Below are positions 51,997-60,496 of a DNA stretch of 64,000 bases, in pieces. The DNA is from Burkholderia sp. Bp9143. Its GTDB lineage: Bacteria; Pseudomonadota; Gammaproteobacteria; Burkholderiales; Burkholderiaceae. Below the pieces are notes generated by a model. The model saw nothing but the letters and a program-made list of their open reading frames with translations. It was not told the DNA's origin and did no database searches. The DNA is taken from positions 41,219 through 105,218 of the forward strand of contig NZ_QTPO01000031.1 of the NCBI RefSeq assembly GCF_003853645.1. Reading direction: 5' to 3'. Within the stretch, counting starts at the first letter, position 1. Every line of letters starts with the position of its first letter. The translations under genes were made by a program, and so were the position numbers.

Positions 51997-52110
51997 ATCA
52001 AAGGGTGGATGTCAATAAACAACCTTGGGCAACGCTAGGCGATCAAGCCTAGCATCCACAAGGGTTTTAGCGGGAACGGTAGACGACCTTGGACAACCTT
52101 GGGTGACTGG
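51997..52110. other. Right-end spacer with 11-base direct repeats
   Basis: ACAACCTTGGG occurs at 52019-52029 and 52093-52103, flanking a short inverted repeat (CTAGGC...GCCTAG near 52035-52053). It may be further recombination or excisionase sites; no gene is present. Confidence 0.4.
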
Positions 52111-53505
52111 TTATTTTCCGATACAAAACCTGCTGAAAATCACTCCCAGCAGATCATCCGAAGTGAACTCCCCGGTAATCGCATTGAGCTGCTCCTGCGC
52201 GAGCCGCAGCTCCTCCGCAAACAGATCGAGCGATTGCGCGCGCTGCTCCGCATGATCGGCCGCCTGCGCCAGGTGTTCCTGCGCAGCCCGCAGCGCGATC
52301 AGATGCCGCTCGCGCGCCAGATAGACGCCTTCGGCGCCCGCCTGCCACCCCGCGATCCGCAGCAGCTCCGCGCGCAGCATGTCGATCCCGTCACCGCGCT
52401 TCGCCGACAGATGCACCTCGGTCAGGTCGCCTTCGGCCGCCGGATGCTCGACGCACGCCGTCACGCCGGTGAGGTCCGTCTTGTTCAGCACGCGCACCAC
52501 CGGCACGCCGGCCGGGAACCGCGCCGCGATCGTCCCATCGTCCGCCGTCATCCCCGTGCGCGAATCGAGCAGGTGCAGCACGACGTCCGCGCGCTCGATC
52601 TCGCTCCACGTGCGCGCAATCCCGATCCGCTCGACTTCGTCTTCCGTCTCGCGCAGCCCAGCCGTATCGATGATGTGCAGCGGGATCCCTTCGACCTGGA
52701 TCGTCTGCGCGACCTTGTCGCGCGTCGTGCCGGCGATCGGCGTGACGATCGCCAGCTCCGCGCCGGCGAGCGCATTCAGCAGCGACGACTTGCCGACGTT
52801 CGGCTGCCCCGCCAGCACGACCGACAGCCCCTCGCGCAGCAACGCGCCCTGCCGCGCGTCGCCGAGCACGTGCGCCAGTTGCTCGCGGATCTTCGCGAGC
52901 TTGCCGCGCGCATCCGCCGCTTCCAGGAAGTCGATTTCCTCTTCCGGGAAATCGAGCGTTGCCTCGACCAGCATCCGCAGCGTGATCACGTCTTCGACGA
53001 GCGCGTGGATCTGCCGCGAGAACGCACCGTCGAGCGAGCGCCCGGCCGAGCGCGCCGCCGCCTCGGTGCTCGCCTCGATCAGGTCGGCGACGGCCTCGGC
53101 CTGCGCGAGGTCGAGCTTGTCGTTCAGGAACGCGCGCCGCGTGAACTCGCCCGGCTCCGCGAGCCGCAGCCCGAAACCACGCCCTGCATCCAGGCAGCGC
53201 TGCAGCAACAGCTGCATCACGATCGGCCCGCCGTGCCCCTGCAGTTCCAGCACGTGCTCGCCGGTGTACGAATGCGGCGCGGGGAAATACAACGCGATCC
53301 CGCGATCGAGCGGCGCGCCGTGCTCGTCCAGGAACGGCACGTAGCTCGCGTGGCGCGGCGCGAGCCGCTGCCCGCACAACGCATCGATCAGCGGCAGCGC
53401 GGCCGCCTCGCCGCCGCGCCCGAACGACACGCGGACGACGCCGATGCCACCCCGGCCGGCAGCAGTGGCAATAGCGACGATCGGATCGGAATCGGTAGCG
53501 AGCAT
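52111..53505 (-). CDS. mnmE: tRNA modification GTPase MnmE
   Basis: With MnmG it installs the carboxymethylaminomethyl group at U34 of tRNAs; 464 residues. The N-terminal tetrahydrofolate domain contains IVAIATAAGRGGIGVVRVSF. The G domain near residues 215-370 has GQPNVGKSSLLNALAG, GTTRDKV, DTAGLRETEDEVE and NKTDL. The C-terminus FCIGK holds the catalytic Cys, kept intact by the integrated element. The end of the gene is the probable attachment site. It is the next gene beyond yidC in the usual order, separated here by an HTH gene. Confidence 0.97.
   Translation of the reverse strand: MLATDSDPIVAIATAAGRGGIGVVRVSFGRGGEAAALPLIDALCGQRLAPRHASYVPFLDEHGAPLDRGIALYFPAPHSYTGEHVLELQGHGGPIVMQLLLQRCLDAGRGFGLRLAEPGEFTRRAFLNDKLDLAQAEAVADLIEASTEAAARSAGRSLDGAFSRQIHALVEDVITLRMLVEATLDFPEEEIDFLEAADARGKLAKIREQLAHVLGDARQGALLREGLSVVLAGQPNVGKSSLLNALAGAELAIVTPIAGTTRDKVAQTIQVEGIPLHIIDTAGLRETEDEVERIGIARTWSEIERADVVLHLLDSRTGMTADDGTIAARFPAGVPVVRVLNKTDLTGVTACVEHPAAEGDLTEVHLSAKRGDGIDMLRAELLRIAGWQAGAEGVYLARERHLIALRAAQEHLAQAADHAEQRAQSLDLFAEELRLAQEQLNAITGEFTSDDLLGVIFSRFCIGK
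52119..52131. repeat. Right att-like sequence within the mnmE 3' end
   Basis: CGATACAAAACCT on the plus strand encodes the last codons of mnmE (RFCIGK and stop) on the minus strand. The 3' end of mnmE (trmE/thdF) is a known integration site, for example of Salmonella genomic island 1. Confidence 0.65.
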
Positions 53506-53842
53506 GGGAATCGGATGAATCGGGTCAACAAAGAGTCAATGGTGCGCCCGCGCAACAGTTCGAGCACGGGACGCCGGCATTGTAGCGTGCCGGCCCGCAC
53601 GCCACCGGACGCCCGATCAGCTTCGAACTCGCCCGAATTTATCCCGATGGAGATAAGTCGAGTACAAATCTCGGGCAACCGCATACTGTCCATTTCGGAC
53701 GAGTATGCCTATCGGAGTGGCCCGACACTGGGGCCCCCAATTCCGCCGCACGGTCCACGGCAGGTTGGGATTCATCCGAATAAGCTACGTTTATCTTACA
53801 TGGTTGTCTGAGACGCGTCGGTCGAATTGCACAATCACTCCC
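53506..53842. other. Divergent intergenic region between mnmE and the HTH gene
   Basis: No gene. The part from 53620 to 53840 is AT-richer and should contain promoters in both directions. TTTATCTTAC at 53788 is AT-rich, but I could not define a convincing -35/-10 pair. Confidence 0.4.
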
Positions 53843-54280
53843 ATGCCGACACCCGAAGAAAAAGCAGCGTTCTCGGAACGCCTGAAATTCGCCTTGCGGC
53901 GCAGCCCGGACAAGGTCACCGGCGCGACGGAGCTCGCGAACCGGTTCAACCTGCGTCACCGCGGTGCGCAGCCGGTTTCGCCGCAAACCGCGCACAAATG
54001 GCTGACGGGCCGCACGATTCCGACGTCGGACAAGCTCGAAACGCTCGCCGACTGGTTGCGCGTCGAACTGCATTGGCTGCATTACGGCCCGTCGCCGAGC
54101 GTGACCGAACATACGACGCCGCAACCGCTGCCACGCGACGAGCGCTATCCGCCGACGCCCGAGACGATCGAACTCGCGTCGAAGATCGAGGCGTTGCCGC
54201 CGCATCAGCGTTACCTCGTTCAGGAACTGATCGAGCAGTTCTACGGCAGCGACGCGAAAATCGAAGCGAAGAAGGCCTGA
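53843..54280 (+). CDS. XRE-like helix-turn-helix regulator
   Basis: 145 residues from the ATG at 53843 (MPTPEEKAAFSERLKFALRR). The helix-turn-helix is TGATELANRFNLRHRGAQPVSPQTAHKWLTGRTIPTSDKLETLADWL, with a longer turn than standard Cro/C1 regulators. The second half, HQRYLVQELIEQFYG, is a short helical region that may dimerise. Such proteins resemble phage repressors, and this one is a fixed chromosomal regulator in a conserved place between mnmE and yidC. Its target is unknown; the divergent mnmE promoter is a candidate. It is convergent with yidC across a bidirectional terminator. Confidence 0.75.
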   Translation: MPTPEEKAAFSERLKFALRRSPDKVTGATELANRFNLRHRGAQPVSPQTAHKWLTGRTIPTSDKLETLADWLRVELHWLHYGPSPSVTEHTTPQPLPRDERYPPTPETIELASKIEALPPHQRYLVQELIEQFYGSDAKIEAKKA

Positions 54281-54330
54281 ACGGCAGCGGTCAACCACCA
54301 CACGGGCCGCCGCACCCACCCGCCGGAAAC

Positions 54331-54364
54331 AAAAAAACCGCATGGTTCGCACCATGCGGCTTTT
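54331..54364. terminator. Bidirectional rho-independent terminator
   Basis: A nine-base stem (54338-54346 with 54351-54359) with a TCGC loop has an A-run on the left and TTTT on the right. It serves the HTH gene and the convergent yidC operon. Confidence 0.85.
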
Positions 54365-54409
54365 CTACGTACATCGCGGGCGGCTGGCCGCCCGCATGCG
54401 CCACGGGCG

Positions 54410-56065
54410 TCAGGCCTTCTTGCCCCCGCCGAGCTTGCGCGTGATGTAGTACTGCTGCGCGATCGACAGCACGTTGTTCACGACGTAGTACAGCACCAGA
54501 CCGGCCGGGAAGAAGAAGAACATCACCGAGAACGCGATCGGCATGAACTTCATCATCTTCGCCTGGACCGGGTCCGGCGGCGTCGGGTTCAGGCTCGTCT
54601 GCACGAACATCGAGACGGCCATCAGCACCGGCAGGATGAAGAACGGATCGCGCTGCGACAGGTCGTGAATCCACAGAATCCACGGCGCGCCGCGCATTTC
54701 GACCGATGCGAGCAGCACCCAGTACAGCGAGATGAACACCGGGATCTGGATCACGACCGGCAGGCAGCCGCCGAACGGATTGACCTTCTCGGTCTTGTAC
54801 AGCTCCATCAGCGCGGCGTTCATCTTCTGCGGATCGCTCTTGAAGCGTTCGCGCAGCGCCTGCATGCGCGGCGTGATTTCCTTCATACGCGCCATCGACT
54901 TGTAGCTCGCAGCCGACAGCGGGAAGAACACGGCCTTGATCAGGACCGTCAGCAGCACGATCGCCCAGCCCCAGTTACCGACGAAGCCGTGGATCTTCTC
55001 GAGCAGCCAGAACAGCGGCTTCGCGATGATCGTCACCCAGCCATAGTCCTTCACGAGTTCCAGGCCCGGCGCGATGCCTTCGAGCATGCGCTCTTCTTCC
55101 GGACCGGCGAACAGGCGTGCCTGCACGTCGGCCGACTGGCCCGGCGCGATCGCGGCGACCGGCTGCTTCACGCCGACGCGATACAGCGTCGGATCGATCT
55201 TTTCAGCGTAGATGTCGCGCTTCACGCCCGACTGCGGAATCCAGGCCGACGCGAAGTAGTGCTGCACCATCGCGACCCAGCCATTGTCGGCGGAAGTCAC
55301 GTAGTCGGCCTTGTTCTTGTCGAGGTCGCTGAAGTTGATCTTCTGGAAGTGCTTCGCGTCCGTGTAGACCGCCGGCCCGAGGAACGTATGCGAGAACATC
55401 GGCGTTTCGACGGCCGTGTTGTCGCGCACCAGTTCCATGTAGACCGTCGGCGTGACCGGGGCCGTGCCGACGTTGTCGATCTTGGTGTCGACGCCGATCA
55501 CGTAGCTGCCGCGCGTGAACGTGTAGGTCTTCACGACCTTCACGCCGCCCTTCACCGGCGATTCGAACGACAGCTTCAGCGCGTTCTGGTCGCCCGTCAG
55601 CGACGTCGAACCGGGGTTCAGCTGCGTGTAGACGTCGTTGTGGTTCGGGAAGTCGCCGCCGAGCAGGCCCGAGCGCGCGAGGTACGTGTGGCCGGCCGTG
55701 TGGTCGAACAGCGTGATGTACAGGTCGGGCTGCTTGCCGTCGCCCTGCTTCTTCAGCGTCAGCTTCGCGAGCGTGCCGCCGCGCGTGTCGATTTCGCCGT
55801 CGTACACGTCGGTCGAGAATTTCACGAGCTGCGCCTGCGCGGCCGGTGCCGTCGTCGACGGTGCGGCGCCTGCAGCGGCGGCAGGCACTTCACCTGCGGT
55901 CGTCGTCGCGCCCGTGCCCGATGCACCGCCGGCAGCCGCGGGGGCCGTCTGCGTGGCGCTGGGAAAGAACATCGACGGGCGTCCATGGGACCGCTGCCAG
56001 TTGTCGTACAGCATGACAGCTGACATGAAGAAGATCACCCATAGGACGGTGCGTTTGATATCCAT
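54410..56065 (-). CDS. yidC: Membrane protein insertase YidC
   Basis: Inserts and folds inner-membrane proteins, with or without SecYEG; 551 residues. N-terminal membrane anchor MDIKRTVLWVIFFMSAVML, then an Ala/Thr/Pro-rich linker, a large periplasmic beta domain to about residue 340, and five membrane segments. Conserved segments are FPLSAASYKSMARMKEITPRM near residue 385 and GGCLPVVIQIPVFISLYWVL near 435. A Lys-rich tail (RKLGGGKKA) is short. The gene is the third unit after rpmH-rnpA-yidD, eight bases from yidD, so it is part of the conserved origin-side operon. Confidence 0.97.
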   Translation of the reverse strand: MDIKRTVLWVIFFMSAVMLYDNWQRSHGRPSMFFPSATQTAPAAAGGASGTGATTTAGEVPAAAAGAAPSTTAPAAQAQLVKFSTDVYDGEIDTRGGTLAKLTLKKQGDGKQPDLYITLFDHTAGHTYLARSGLLGGDFPNHNDVYTQLNPGSTSLTGDQNALKLSFESPVKGGVKVVKTYTFTRGSYVIGVDTKIDNVGTAPVTPTVYMELVRDNTAVETPMFSHTFLGPAVYTDAKHFQKINFSDLDKNKADYVTSADNGWVAMVQHYFASAWIPQSGVKRDIYAEKIDPTLYRVGVKQPVAAIAPGQSADVQARLFAGPEEERMLEGIAPGLELVKDYGWVTIIAKPLFWLLEKIHGFVGNWGWAIVLLTVLIKAVFFPLSAASYKSMARMKEITPRMQALRERFKSDPQKMNAALMELYKTEKVNPFGGCLPVVIQIPVFISLYWVLLASVEMRGAPWILWIHDLSQRDPFFILPVLMAVSMFVQTSLNPTPPDPVQAKMMKFMPIAFSVMFFFFPAGLVLYYVVNNVLSIAQQYYITRKLGGGKKA

Positions 56066-56073
56066 GCGTTGTC

Positions 56074-56340
56074 TCAGAGTCGATGGGACCGCGCGTCGGC
56101 TTCGCCGCGAGCGCGAGTGTCGGAGTTGGGCGGCGGGACGAGGTCGATGCCGCCCGCGGAAAACGGATGGCATCGGCACACGCGCCTGACGGCGAGATAC
56201 GTGCCGCGCGCGGCGCCATGATACTGGATTGCCTCGCGCGCGTAATCCGAACAGGAAGGATAAAAACGGCAACGGTTGCCGAGCATCGGGCTCACGGCAA
56301 CCTTGTAGAAGCGCAGCAAGGCGATCAATACCGTTTCCAT
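56074..56340 (-). CDS. yidD: Membrane protein insertion efficiency factor YidD
   Basis: 88-residue peripheral inner-membrane protein that helps YidC-dependent insertion. The family motif FYKVAVSPMLGNRCRFYPSC then SDYAREAIQYHGAARG and CRCHPFSAGGIDLVP is complete, with its cysteines. The C-terminal 20 residues are charged and variable. It lies between rnpA and yidC as in most bacteria. Confidence 0.96.
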   Translation of the reverse strand: METVLIALLRFYKVAVSPMLGNRCRFYPSCSDYAREAIQYHGAARGTYLAVRRVCRCHPFSAGGIDLVPPPNSDTRARGEADARSHRL

Positions 56341-56415
56341 ACCTTGGGCGGCGCCGTTCGACGCCGCGTCAAAACCGGCCGGGCAGGCGCGAACGCCGCA
56401 CCGGACACGGATGCG

Positions 56416-56886
56416 TCACTCGGACGCGGGCTTCGACGCCCGGCGGGCGATCTCCCGGACTGCCCTGTCGAGCAGTTCGCGGATTTCGGCCGCGCACATC
56501 GCCGCGAGCGGGGCGGAAGCCGCGCTCGGCAGCGCTTTCTTGTCGAAGCGCGTGTGCTGCCGCAGCAGCAGGTCGTAACCGGCGAATTCGGCCCGGCGCA
56601 AGCGAAACGCGTCGCGCGCCAGCCGCTTCACGAGGTTACGTGTTACCGCACGCGGCGCATACTTCTTGCCGACGACGAGCCCCAGACGGGCAGGCTGGCC
56701 GGTCGGCTTGCCGTAGATCACGAAGTGCGCGGAGCGCCGCCAGGGGCGCAAACGAAAAACGGATGAAAATTCATCCGTTTTCAGAAGTCGCGCAGCTTTC
56801 GGGAAGGCGGCTTTCGTCTGCGACGGATTCGCACCCGGCTCGACGGTACCTTCCGCAGGACTGCGGACGGCGGACACAGCGCGCAA
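56416..56886 (-). CDS. rnpA: Ribonuclease P protein component
   Basis: Protein subunit of RNase P, which matures the 5' ends of tRNAs; about 156 residues from a TTG start at 56884-56886, six bases after rpmH. The core begins at FPKAARLLKTDEFSSVFRLR, and the RNA-binding signature AVTRNLVKRLARDAFRL lies near residue 80. The first ~25 residues are not part of the family fold, so a later start such as an internal GTG is possible. Co-transcribed with rpmH and overlapping its expression unit, as usual. Confidence 0.92.
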   Translation of the reverse strand: MRAVSAVRSPAEGTVEPGANPSQTKAAFPKAARLLKTDEFSSVFRLRPWRRSAHFVIYGKPTGQPARLGLVVGKKYAPRAVTRNLVKRLARDAFRLRRAEFAGYDLLLRQHTRFDKKALPSAASAPLAAMCAAEIRELLDRAVREIARRASKPASE

Positions 56887-56892
56887 CCTGCC

Positions 56893-57027
56893 TTAGATGG
56901 CGAGGCGCTTGCGGCCCTTCGCGCGGCGAGCGTTGATGACCTTGCGGCCACCTGCCGTCTTCATGCGGACACGGAAGCCATGGGTGCGCTTGCGGCGCGT
57001 CACGGACGGTTGGTAAGTACGTTTCAT
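56893..57027 (-). CDS. rpmH: 50S ribosomal protein L34
   Basis: 44-residue ribosomal protein, [20 protein letters not shown] onward to [11 protein letters not shown], of the standard length and sequence. The ATG is at 57025-57027 and the true promoter lies upstream in the origin region. First gene of the leftward rpmH-rnpA-yidD-yidC operon. Confidence 0.99.
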
Positions 57028-57142
57028 GATGTTCTCACTTGTTCGAGAATGTCGAAATTCAGGGGACCGCGTGCCCTTAACCGGAGGCATTCGGGCGAAC
57101 GCAATCGCCGGGAATACAGGATTGGTTTTCGCGGAACCCGCT

Positions 57143-57171
57143 ATTTAAACCGTTTTTCTCTTGACGGTCAA
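57143..57171 (-). promoter_or_regulatory. Promoter of the rpmH operon
   Basis: On the minus strand, TTGACC (57171-57166) and TTAAAT (57148-57143) are separated by 17 bases. Strength fits a ribosomal-protein gene. The same AT-rich stretch may also serve origin unwinding. Confidence 0.65.
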
Positions 57172-57237
57172 TACTTTACGAGTCGTCCGCCTGTGCCGCC
57201 CCCGGCCGATCCGGCCCCGCGCCCCACAATCACAGCC

Positions 57238-57246
57238 TGTGGATAA
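57238..57246 (-). promoter_or_regulatory. Perfect DnaA box
   Basis: TGTGGATAA on the plus strand is the exact complement of the consensus TTATCCACA. It lies about 200 bases upstream of dnaA and can act in initiation and in dnaA autoregulation. Confidence 0.8.
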
Positions 57247-57448
57247 GTCCCGCTGTGGCCGCGTTTGGCGTTAGAATCTCGCCTTATCTCCAAGAATCCC
57301 GCACGCCGCTTCGGCGCTCGCCTGCCTCTCCAAGACTGTGACGCAGGCGTCCGAGGCACGCTCGCACGACCGCTTCGGGCCTTGTTGCGCAACCGCGACA
57401 AGGGCGCCGGCGAGCCGCGCTGTGCACGCAAAAAACGACAGTTACTTG

Positions 57449-59026
57449 ATGAACGATTTCTGGCAACACTGTTCCGCACTGCTGGAGCGCGAGCTGACGC
57501 CCCAGCAGTACGTGACGTGGATCAAACCCTTGGCCCCGGTGGCCTTCGATGCATCGGCGAACACGCTGTCCATCGCCGCGCCGAACCGCTTCAAGCTGGA
57601 CTGGGTCAAGAGCCAGTTTTCGGGCCGCATCTCCGATCTGGCCCGAGATTTCTGGAATGCGCCGATCGAAGTCCAGTTCGTCCTCGATCCGAAGGCCGGC
57701 ATGCGCAGCGCAGCCGCCGCGCCGGCCACCCCGCGCGCGCCGCTGGCCCCGAGCGGCCCCGCCGCGACGGTCGCCGCGATCGCCGCCAACCTGACCGCGC
57801 ATGCCGCGGCCGCGGCCGCGCCGAGCGCACCGGCCGACGTGCCGATGACGCCGTCGGCGGCCGCCGCGCACCACCTGAACGCCGACGACGCCGACATCGA
57901 CCTGCCGAGCCTGCCCGCGCACGAAGCGGCGGCCGGCCGGCGCACGTGGCGTCCGGGCCCCGGTGCCGCGCCCGCGAACGGCGGCGAAGCCGATTCGATG
58001 TACGAACGCTCGAAGCTGAACCCCGTGCTCACGTTCGACAACTTCGTGACCGGTAAGGCCAACCAGCTCGCGCGCGCCGCCGCGATCCAGGTCGCGGACA
58101 ACCCCGGCATCTCGTACAACCCGCTGTTCCTGTACGGCGGCGTCGGCCTCGGCAAGACCCACCTGATCCACGCGATCGGCAACCAGCTGCTGCTCGACAA
58201 GGCCGGCGCGCGAATCCGCTACATCCACGCCGAACAATACGTGTCCGACGTGGTGAAGGCGTACCAGCGCAAGGCGTTCGACGACTTCAAGCGCTACTAC
58301 CACTCGCTCGACCTGCTGCTGATCGACGATATCCAGTTCTTCTCCGGCAAGTCGCGCACGCAAGAGGAATTCTTCTACGCGTTCGAGGCGCTGGTCGCGA
58401 ACAAGGCGCAGGTGATCATCACCAGCGACACGTATCCGAAGGAGATCTCGGGCATCGACGATCGCCTGATCTCGCGCTTCGACTCCGGCCTCACCGTCGC
58501 GATCGAGCCGCCCGAGCTCGAGATGCGCGTCGCGATCCTGATGCGCAAGGCGCAGTCCGAAGGCGTGAACCTGTCGGAAGACGTCGCGTTCTTCGTCGCG
58601 AAGCACCTGCGCTCGAACGTGCGCGAACTCGAAGGCGCGCTGCGCAAGATCCTCGCGTATTCGAAGTTCCACGGCCGCGAGATCTCGATCGAGCTGACCA
58701 AGGAAGCGCTGAAGGACCTGCTGACCGTGCAGAACCGGCAGATTTCGGTCGAGAACATCCAGAAGACCGTCGCCGACTTCTACAACATCAAGGTCGCCGA
58801 CATGTATTCGAAGAAGCGTCCCGCGAACATCGCGCGGCCGCGGCAGATTGCGATGTACCTGGCGAAGGAACTCACGCAGAAGAGCCTGCCCGAGATTGGC
58901 GAGCTGTTCGGCGGGCGCGATCACACCACCGTGCTGCACGCCGTGCGCAAGATCGCCGACGAGCGCAGCAAGGACGCGCAGCTCAACCACGAGCTGCACG
59001 TGCTGGAACAGACGCTGAAGGGCTGA
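57449..59026 (+). CDS. dnaA: Chromosomal replication initiator DnaA
   Basis: Initiates chromosome replication; 525 residues, starting MNDFWQHCSALLERELTPQQ. Domain I spans residues 1-90, and domain II is a long Ala/Pro-rich linker from about 90 to 185, longer than in E. coli. Domain III is the AAA+ ATPase with LYGGVGLGKTHLIHAIGN near residue 230 and LLLIDDIQFFSGKSRTQEEFFY near 290. Domain IV ends with the DNA-binding LPEIGELFGGRDHTTVLHAV near 480. First gene of dnaA-dnaN-gyrB. It should autoregulate via the DnaA box upstream. Confidence 0.98.
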   Translation: MNDFWQHCSALLERELTPQQYVTWIKPLAPVAFDASANTLSIAAPNRFKLDWVKSQFSGRISDLARDFWNAPIEVQFVLDPKAGMRSAAAAPATPRAPLAPSGPAATVAAIAANLTAHAAAAAAPSAPADVPMTPSAAAAHHLNADDADIDLPSLPAHEAAAGRRTWRPGPGAAPANGGEADSMYERSKLNPVLTFDNFVTGKANQLARAAAIQVADNPGISYNPLFLYGGVGLGKTHLIHAIGNQLLLDKAGARIRYIHAEQYVSDVVKAYQRKAFDDFKRYYHSLDLLLIDDIQFFSGKSRTQEEFFYAFEALVANKAQVIITSDTYPKEISGIDDRLISRFDSGLTVAIEPPELEMRVAILMRKAQSEGVNLSEDVAFFVAKHLRSNVRELEGALRKILAYSKFHGREISIELTKEALKDLLTVQNRQISVENIQKTVADFYNIKVADMYSKKRPANIARPRQIAMYLAKELTQKSLPEIGELFGGRDHTTVLHAVRKIADERSKDAQLNHELHVLEQTLKG

Positions 59027-59056
59027 GCGCGCGGGGCGCGCTTGATAATTCGGCCT

Positions 59057-59087
59057 CCGCCCCAATTTAAGGGGGGCGGTTCGGTTT
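59057..59087 (+). terminator. Hairpin between dnaA and dnaN
   Basis: A seven-base GC stem (59057-59063 with 59073-59079) with an AT loop is followed by an interrupted T-run. It may be a partial terminator or attenuator lowering read-through into dnaN. Confidence 0.45.
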
Positions 59088-59196
59088 TGAGGCACAATAC
59101 TGGTTTGACCGCCCCGGTGGTGGCGGGCCAAGAGCCCGGCCGGCGGGGCGCTGCGAGGCTGCTGCGCTGCAGGCCGTTACTCAACGAAGGAACTCT

Positions 59197-60303
59197 ATGC
59201 AACTGGTCAAGACCGAACGAGACACCCTCCTCAGGCCGCTGCAAACGGTCAGCGGCATCGTCGAACGCCGCCATACGTTGCCGATCCTCGCCAACCTGCT
59301 GATCACCAAGAACGGCCCGGACGTTTCGTTCCTGTCGACCGACCTGGAGCTGCAGATCACCACGCGCGCCGATTTCGGCGTCGGCGGCGACCAGGTGGCC
59401 ACCACCGTCGCGGCCCGCAAGCTGCTCGACATCCTGCGCGCGATGCCTGACGGCCAGGTCACGCTGTCGCTCGCCGACAAGCGCCTCACCGTCCAGTCCG
59501 GCAAGAGCCGCTTTGCACTGCAGACGCTCGCGGCCGACGAGTTCCCGACCGTCGCGCAGGCGAAGGATTTCGGTGCGACCCTGACCGTCCCGCAGAAGTC
59601 GTTCCGCCAGCTGCTCGGCATGGTGCACTTCGCGATGGCGCAGCAGGACATCCGCTACTACCTGAACGGCATGCTGCTCGTCGTCGACGGCGACCAGCTG
59701 ATGGCCGTGGCCACCGACGGCCACCGCCTCGCGTTCTCGTCGATGAAGATCGAGGGCGGCACGTTCGGCCGCCAGGAAGTCATCGTGCCGCGCAAGACGA
59801 TTCTCGAGCTGCAGCGCCTGCTCGAGGACATCGACGACACCGTCACCATCGACATCGCGCAAACCCAGGCCAAGTTCACGTTCGGCCAGGTCGAGCTCGT
59901 GTCGAAGCTGGTCGAGGGCAAGTTCCCCGACTTCCAGCGCGTGATCCCGAAGGCGCACAAGAACACGTTCGAGATCGGCCGTGAAGAGCTGCAGCGTTCG
60001 CTGCAACGTGCGGCGATCCTGACCTCGGACAAGTTCAAGGGCGTGCGCTGCATCATCGCGCCGGGCCAGCTGAAGATCATGTCGACCAACGCCGATCAGG
60101 AAGAGGCGCAGGAAGAACTGGAAATCGCTTACCAGGGCGATACCGTCGACATCGGCTTCAACGTCACGTATCTGCTCGACGTGCTCGCGAACCTGAAGGT
60201 CGACACCGTGCAGGTGAGCCTCGGCGACGCCAGCTCGAGCGCGCTGATCACCGTGCCCGAGAACGACGAGTTCAAGTATGTCGTGATGCCGATGCGCATC
60301 TGA
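59197..60303 (+). CDS. dnaN: DNA polymerase III sliding clamp
   Basis: Beta subunit of DNA polymerase III, a ring-shaped clamp; 368 residues, the usual length. The three clamp domains are visible: MQLVKTERDTLLRPLQTVSG then SGIVERRHTLPILANLLI in domain 1, MLLVVDGDQLMAVATDGHRLA near residue 155 in domain 2, and the C-terminal EFKYVVMPMRI typical of the partner-binding face. AAGGAAC precedes the ATG. It follows dnaA and precedes gyrB in the conserved order. Confidence 0.98.
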   Translation: MQLVKTERDTLLRPLQTVSGIVERRHTLPILANLLITKNGPDVSFLSTDLELQITTRADFGVGGDQVATTVAARKLLDILRAMPDGQVTLSLADKRLTVQSGKSRFALQTLAADEFPTVAQAKDFGATLTVPQKSFRQLLGMVHFAMAQQDIRYYLNGMLLVVDGDQLMAVATDGHRLAFSSMKIEGGTFGRQEVIVPRKTILELQRLLEDIDDTVTIDIAQTQAKFTFGQVELVSKLVEGKFPDFQRVIPKAHKNTFEIGREELQRSLQRAAILTSDKFKGVRCIIAPGQLKIMSTNADQEEAQEELEIAYQGDTVDIGFNVTYLLDVLANLKVDTVQVSLGDASSSALITVPENDEFKYVVMPMRI

Positions 60304-60328
60304 CGCGCTCGACATCACAACACACACC

Positions 60329-60357
60329 AGGGGGCGGCAAGCCCCTTTGGCGTTTTT
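60329..60357 (+). terminator. Weak hairpin terminator after dnaN
   Basis: A short stem (60329-60335 with 60341-60347) with a five-base loop is followed by TTTGGCGTTTTT. It is probably partial, since gyrB follows in the same direction. Confidence 0.35.
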
Positions 60358-60496
60358 ATGGCGAACCGACAACCCGTCCCTTTGGTGCCTTTTCGGTGCT
60401 TGGGGCGGGCCAGGAAACTGGAGCGGCCCGGCGATTTCTCTCGCTGAAACGCACCGCGCCGCCACGAGAGTGGCCTCGCAGAACCGGAAGATATCC

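Larger units (their letters stand above)
42632..52131. mobile_element. Integrated element at the mnmE 3' end, satellite-like, about 9.5 kb
   Basis: The block has lower GC and different codon use from its flanks, and every gene reads leftward. It carries a P4-type integrase at the mnmE end, an AlpA-type regulator, a CHC2 zinc-finger primase-like protein and a DUF3987 protein, the usual core of P4-like satellites and small integrative elements. No capsid, tail, terminase or conjugation gene is present, so it would need a helper to move between cells. The ends are set by 12-of-13 matching att-like sequences and by matching paired arm repeats. Cargo includes a TIGR04255-type operon and three envelope proteins. 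The exact ends are inferred. Confidence 0.75.
57028..57448. other. oriC: Intergenic region of the oriC type, between rpmH and dnaA
   Basis: The rpmH-dnaA gap is the usual place of the chromosomal origin in beta-proteobacteria. It contains a perfect DnaA box (57238-57246) and a near-box TTATCTCCA (57283-57291). An AT-rich stretch (57135-57180) could be the unwinding element. Genes on both sides read away from it. Only one perfect box was found here, so part of the origin may extend elsewhere or the boxes may be degenerate. Confidence 0.65.
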
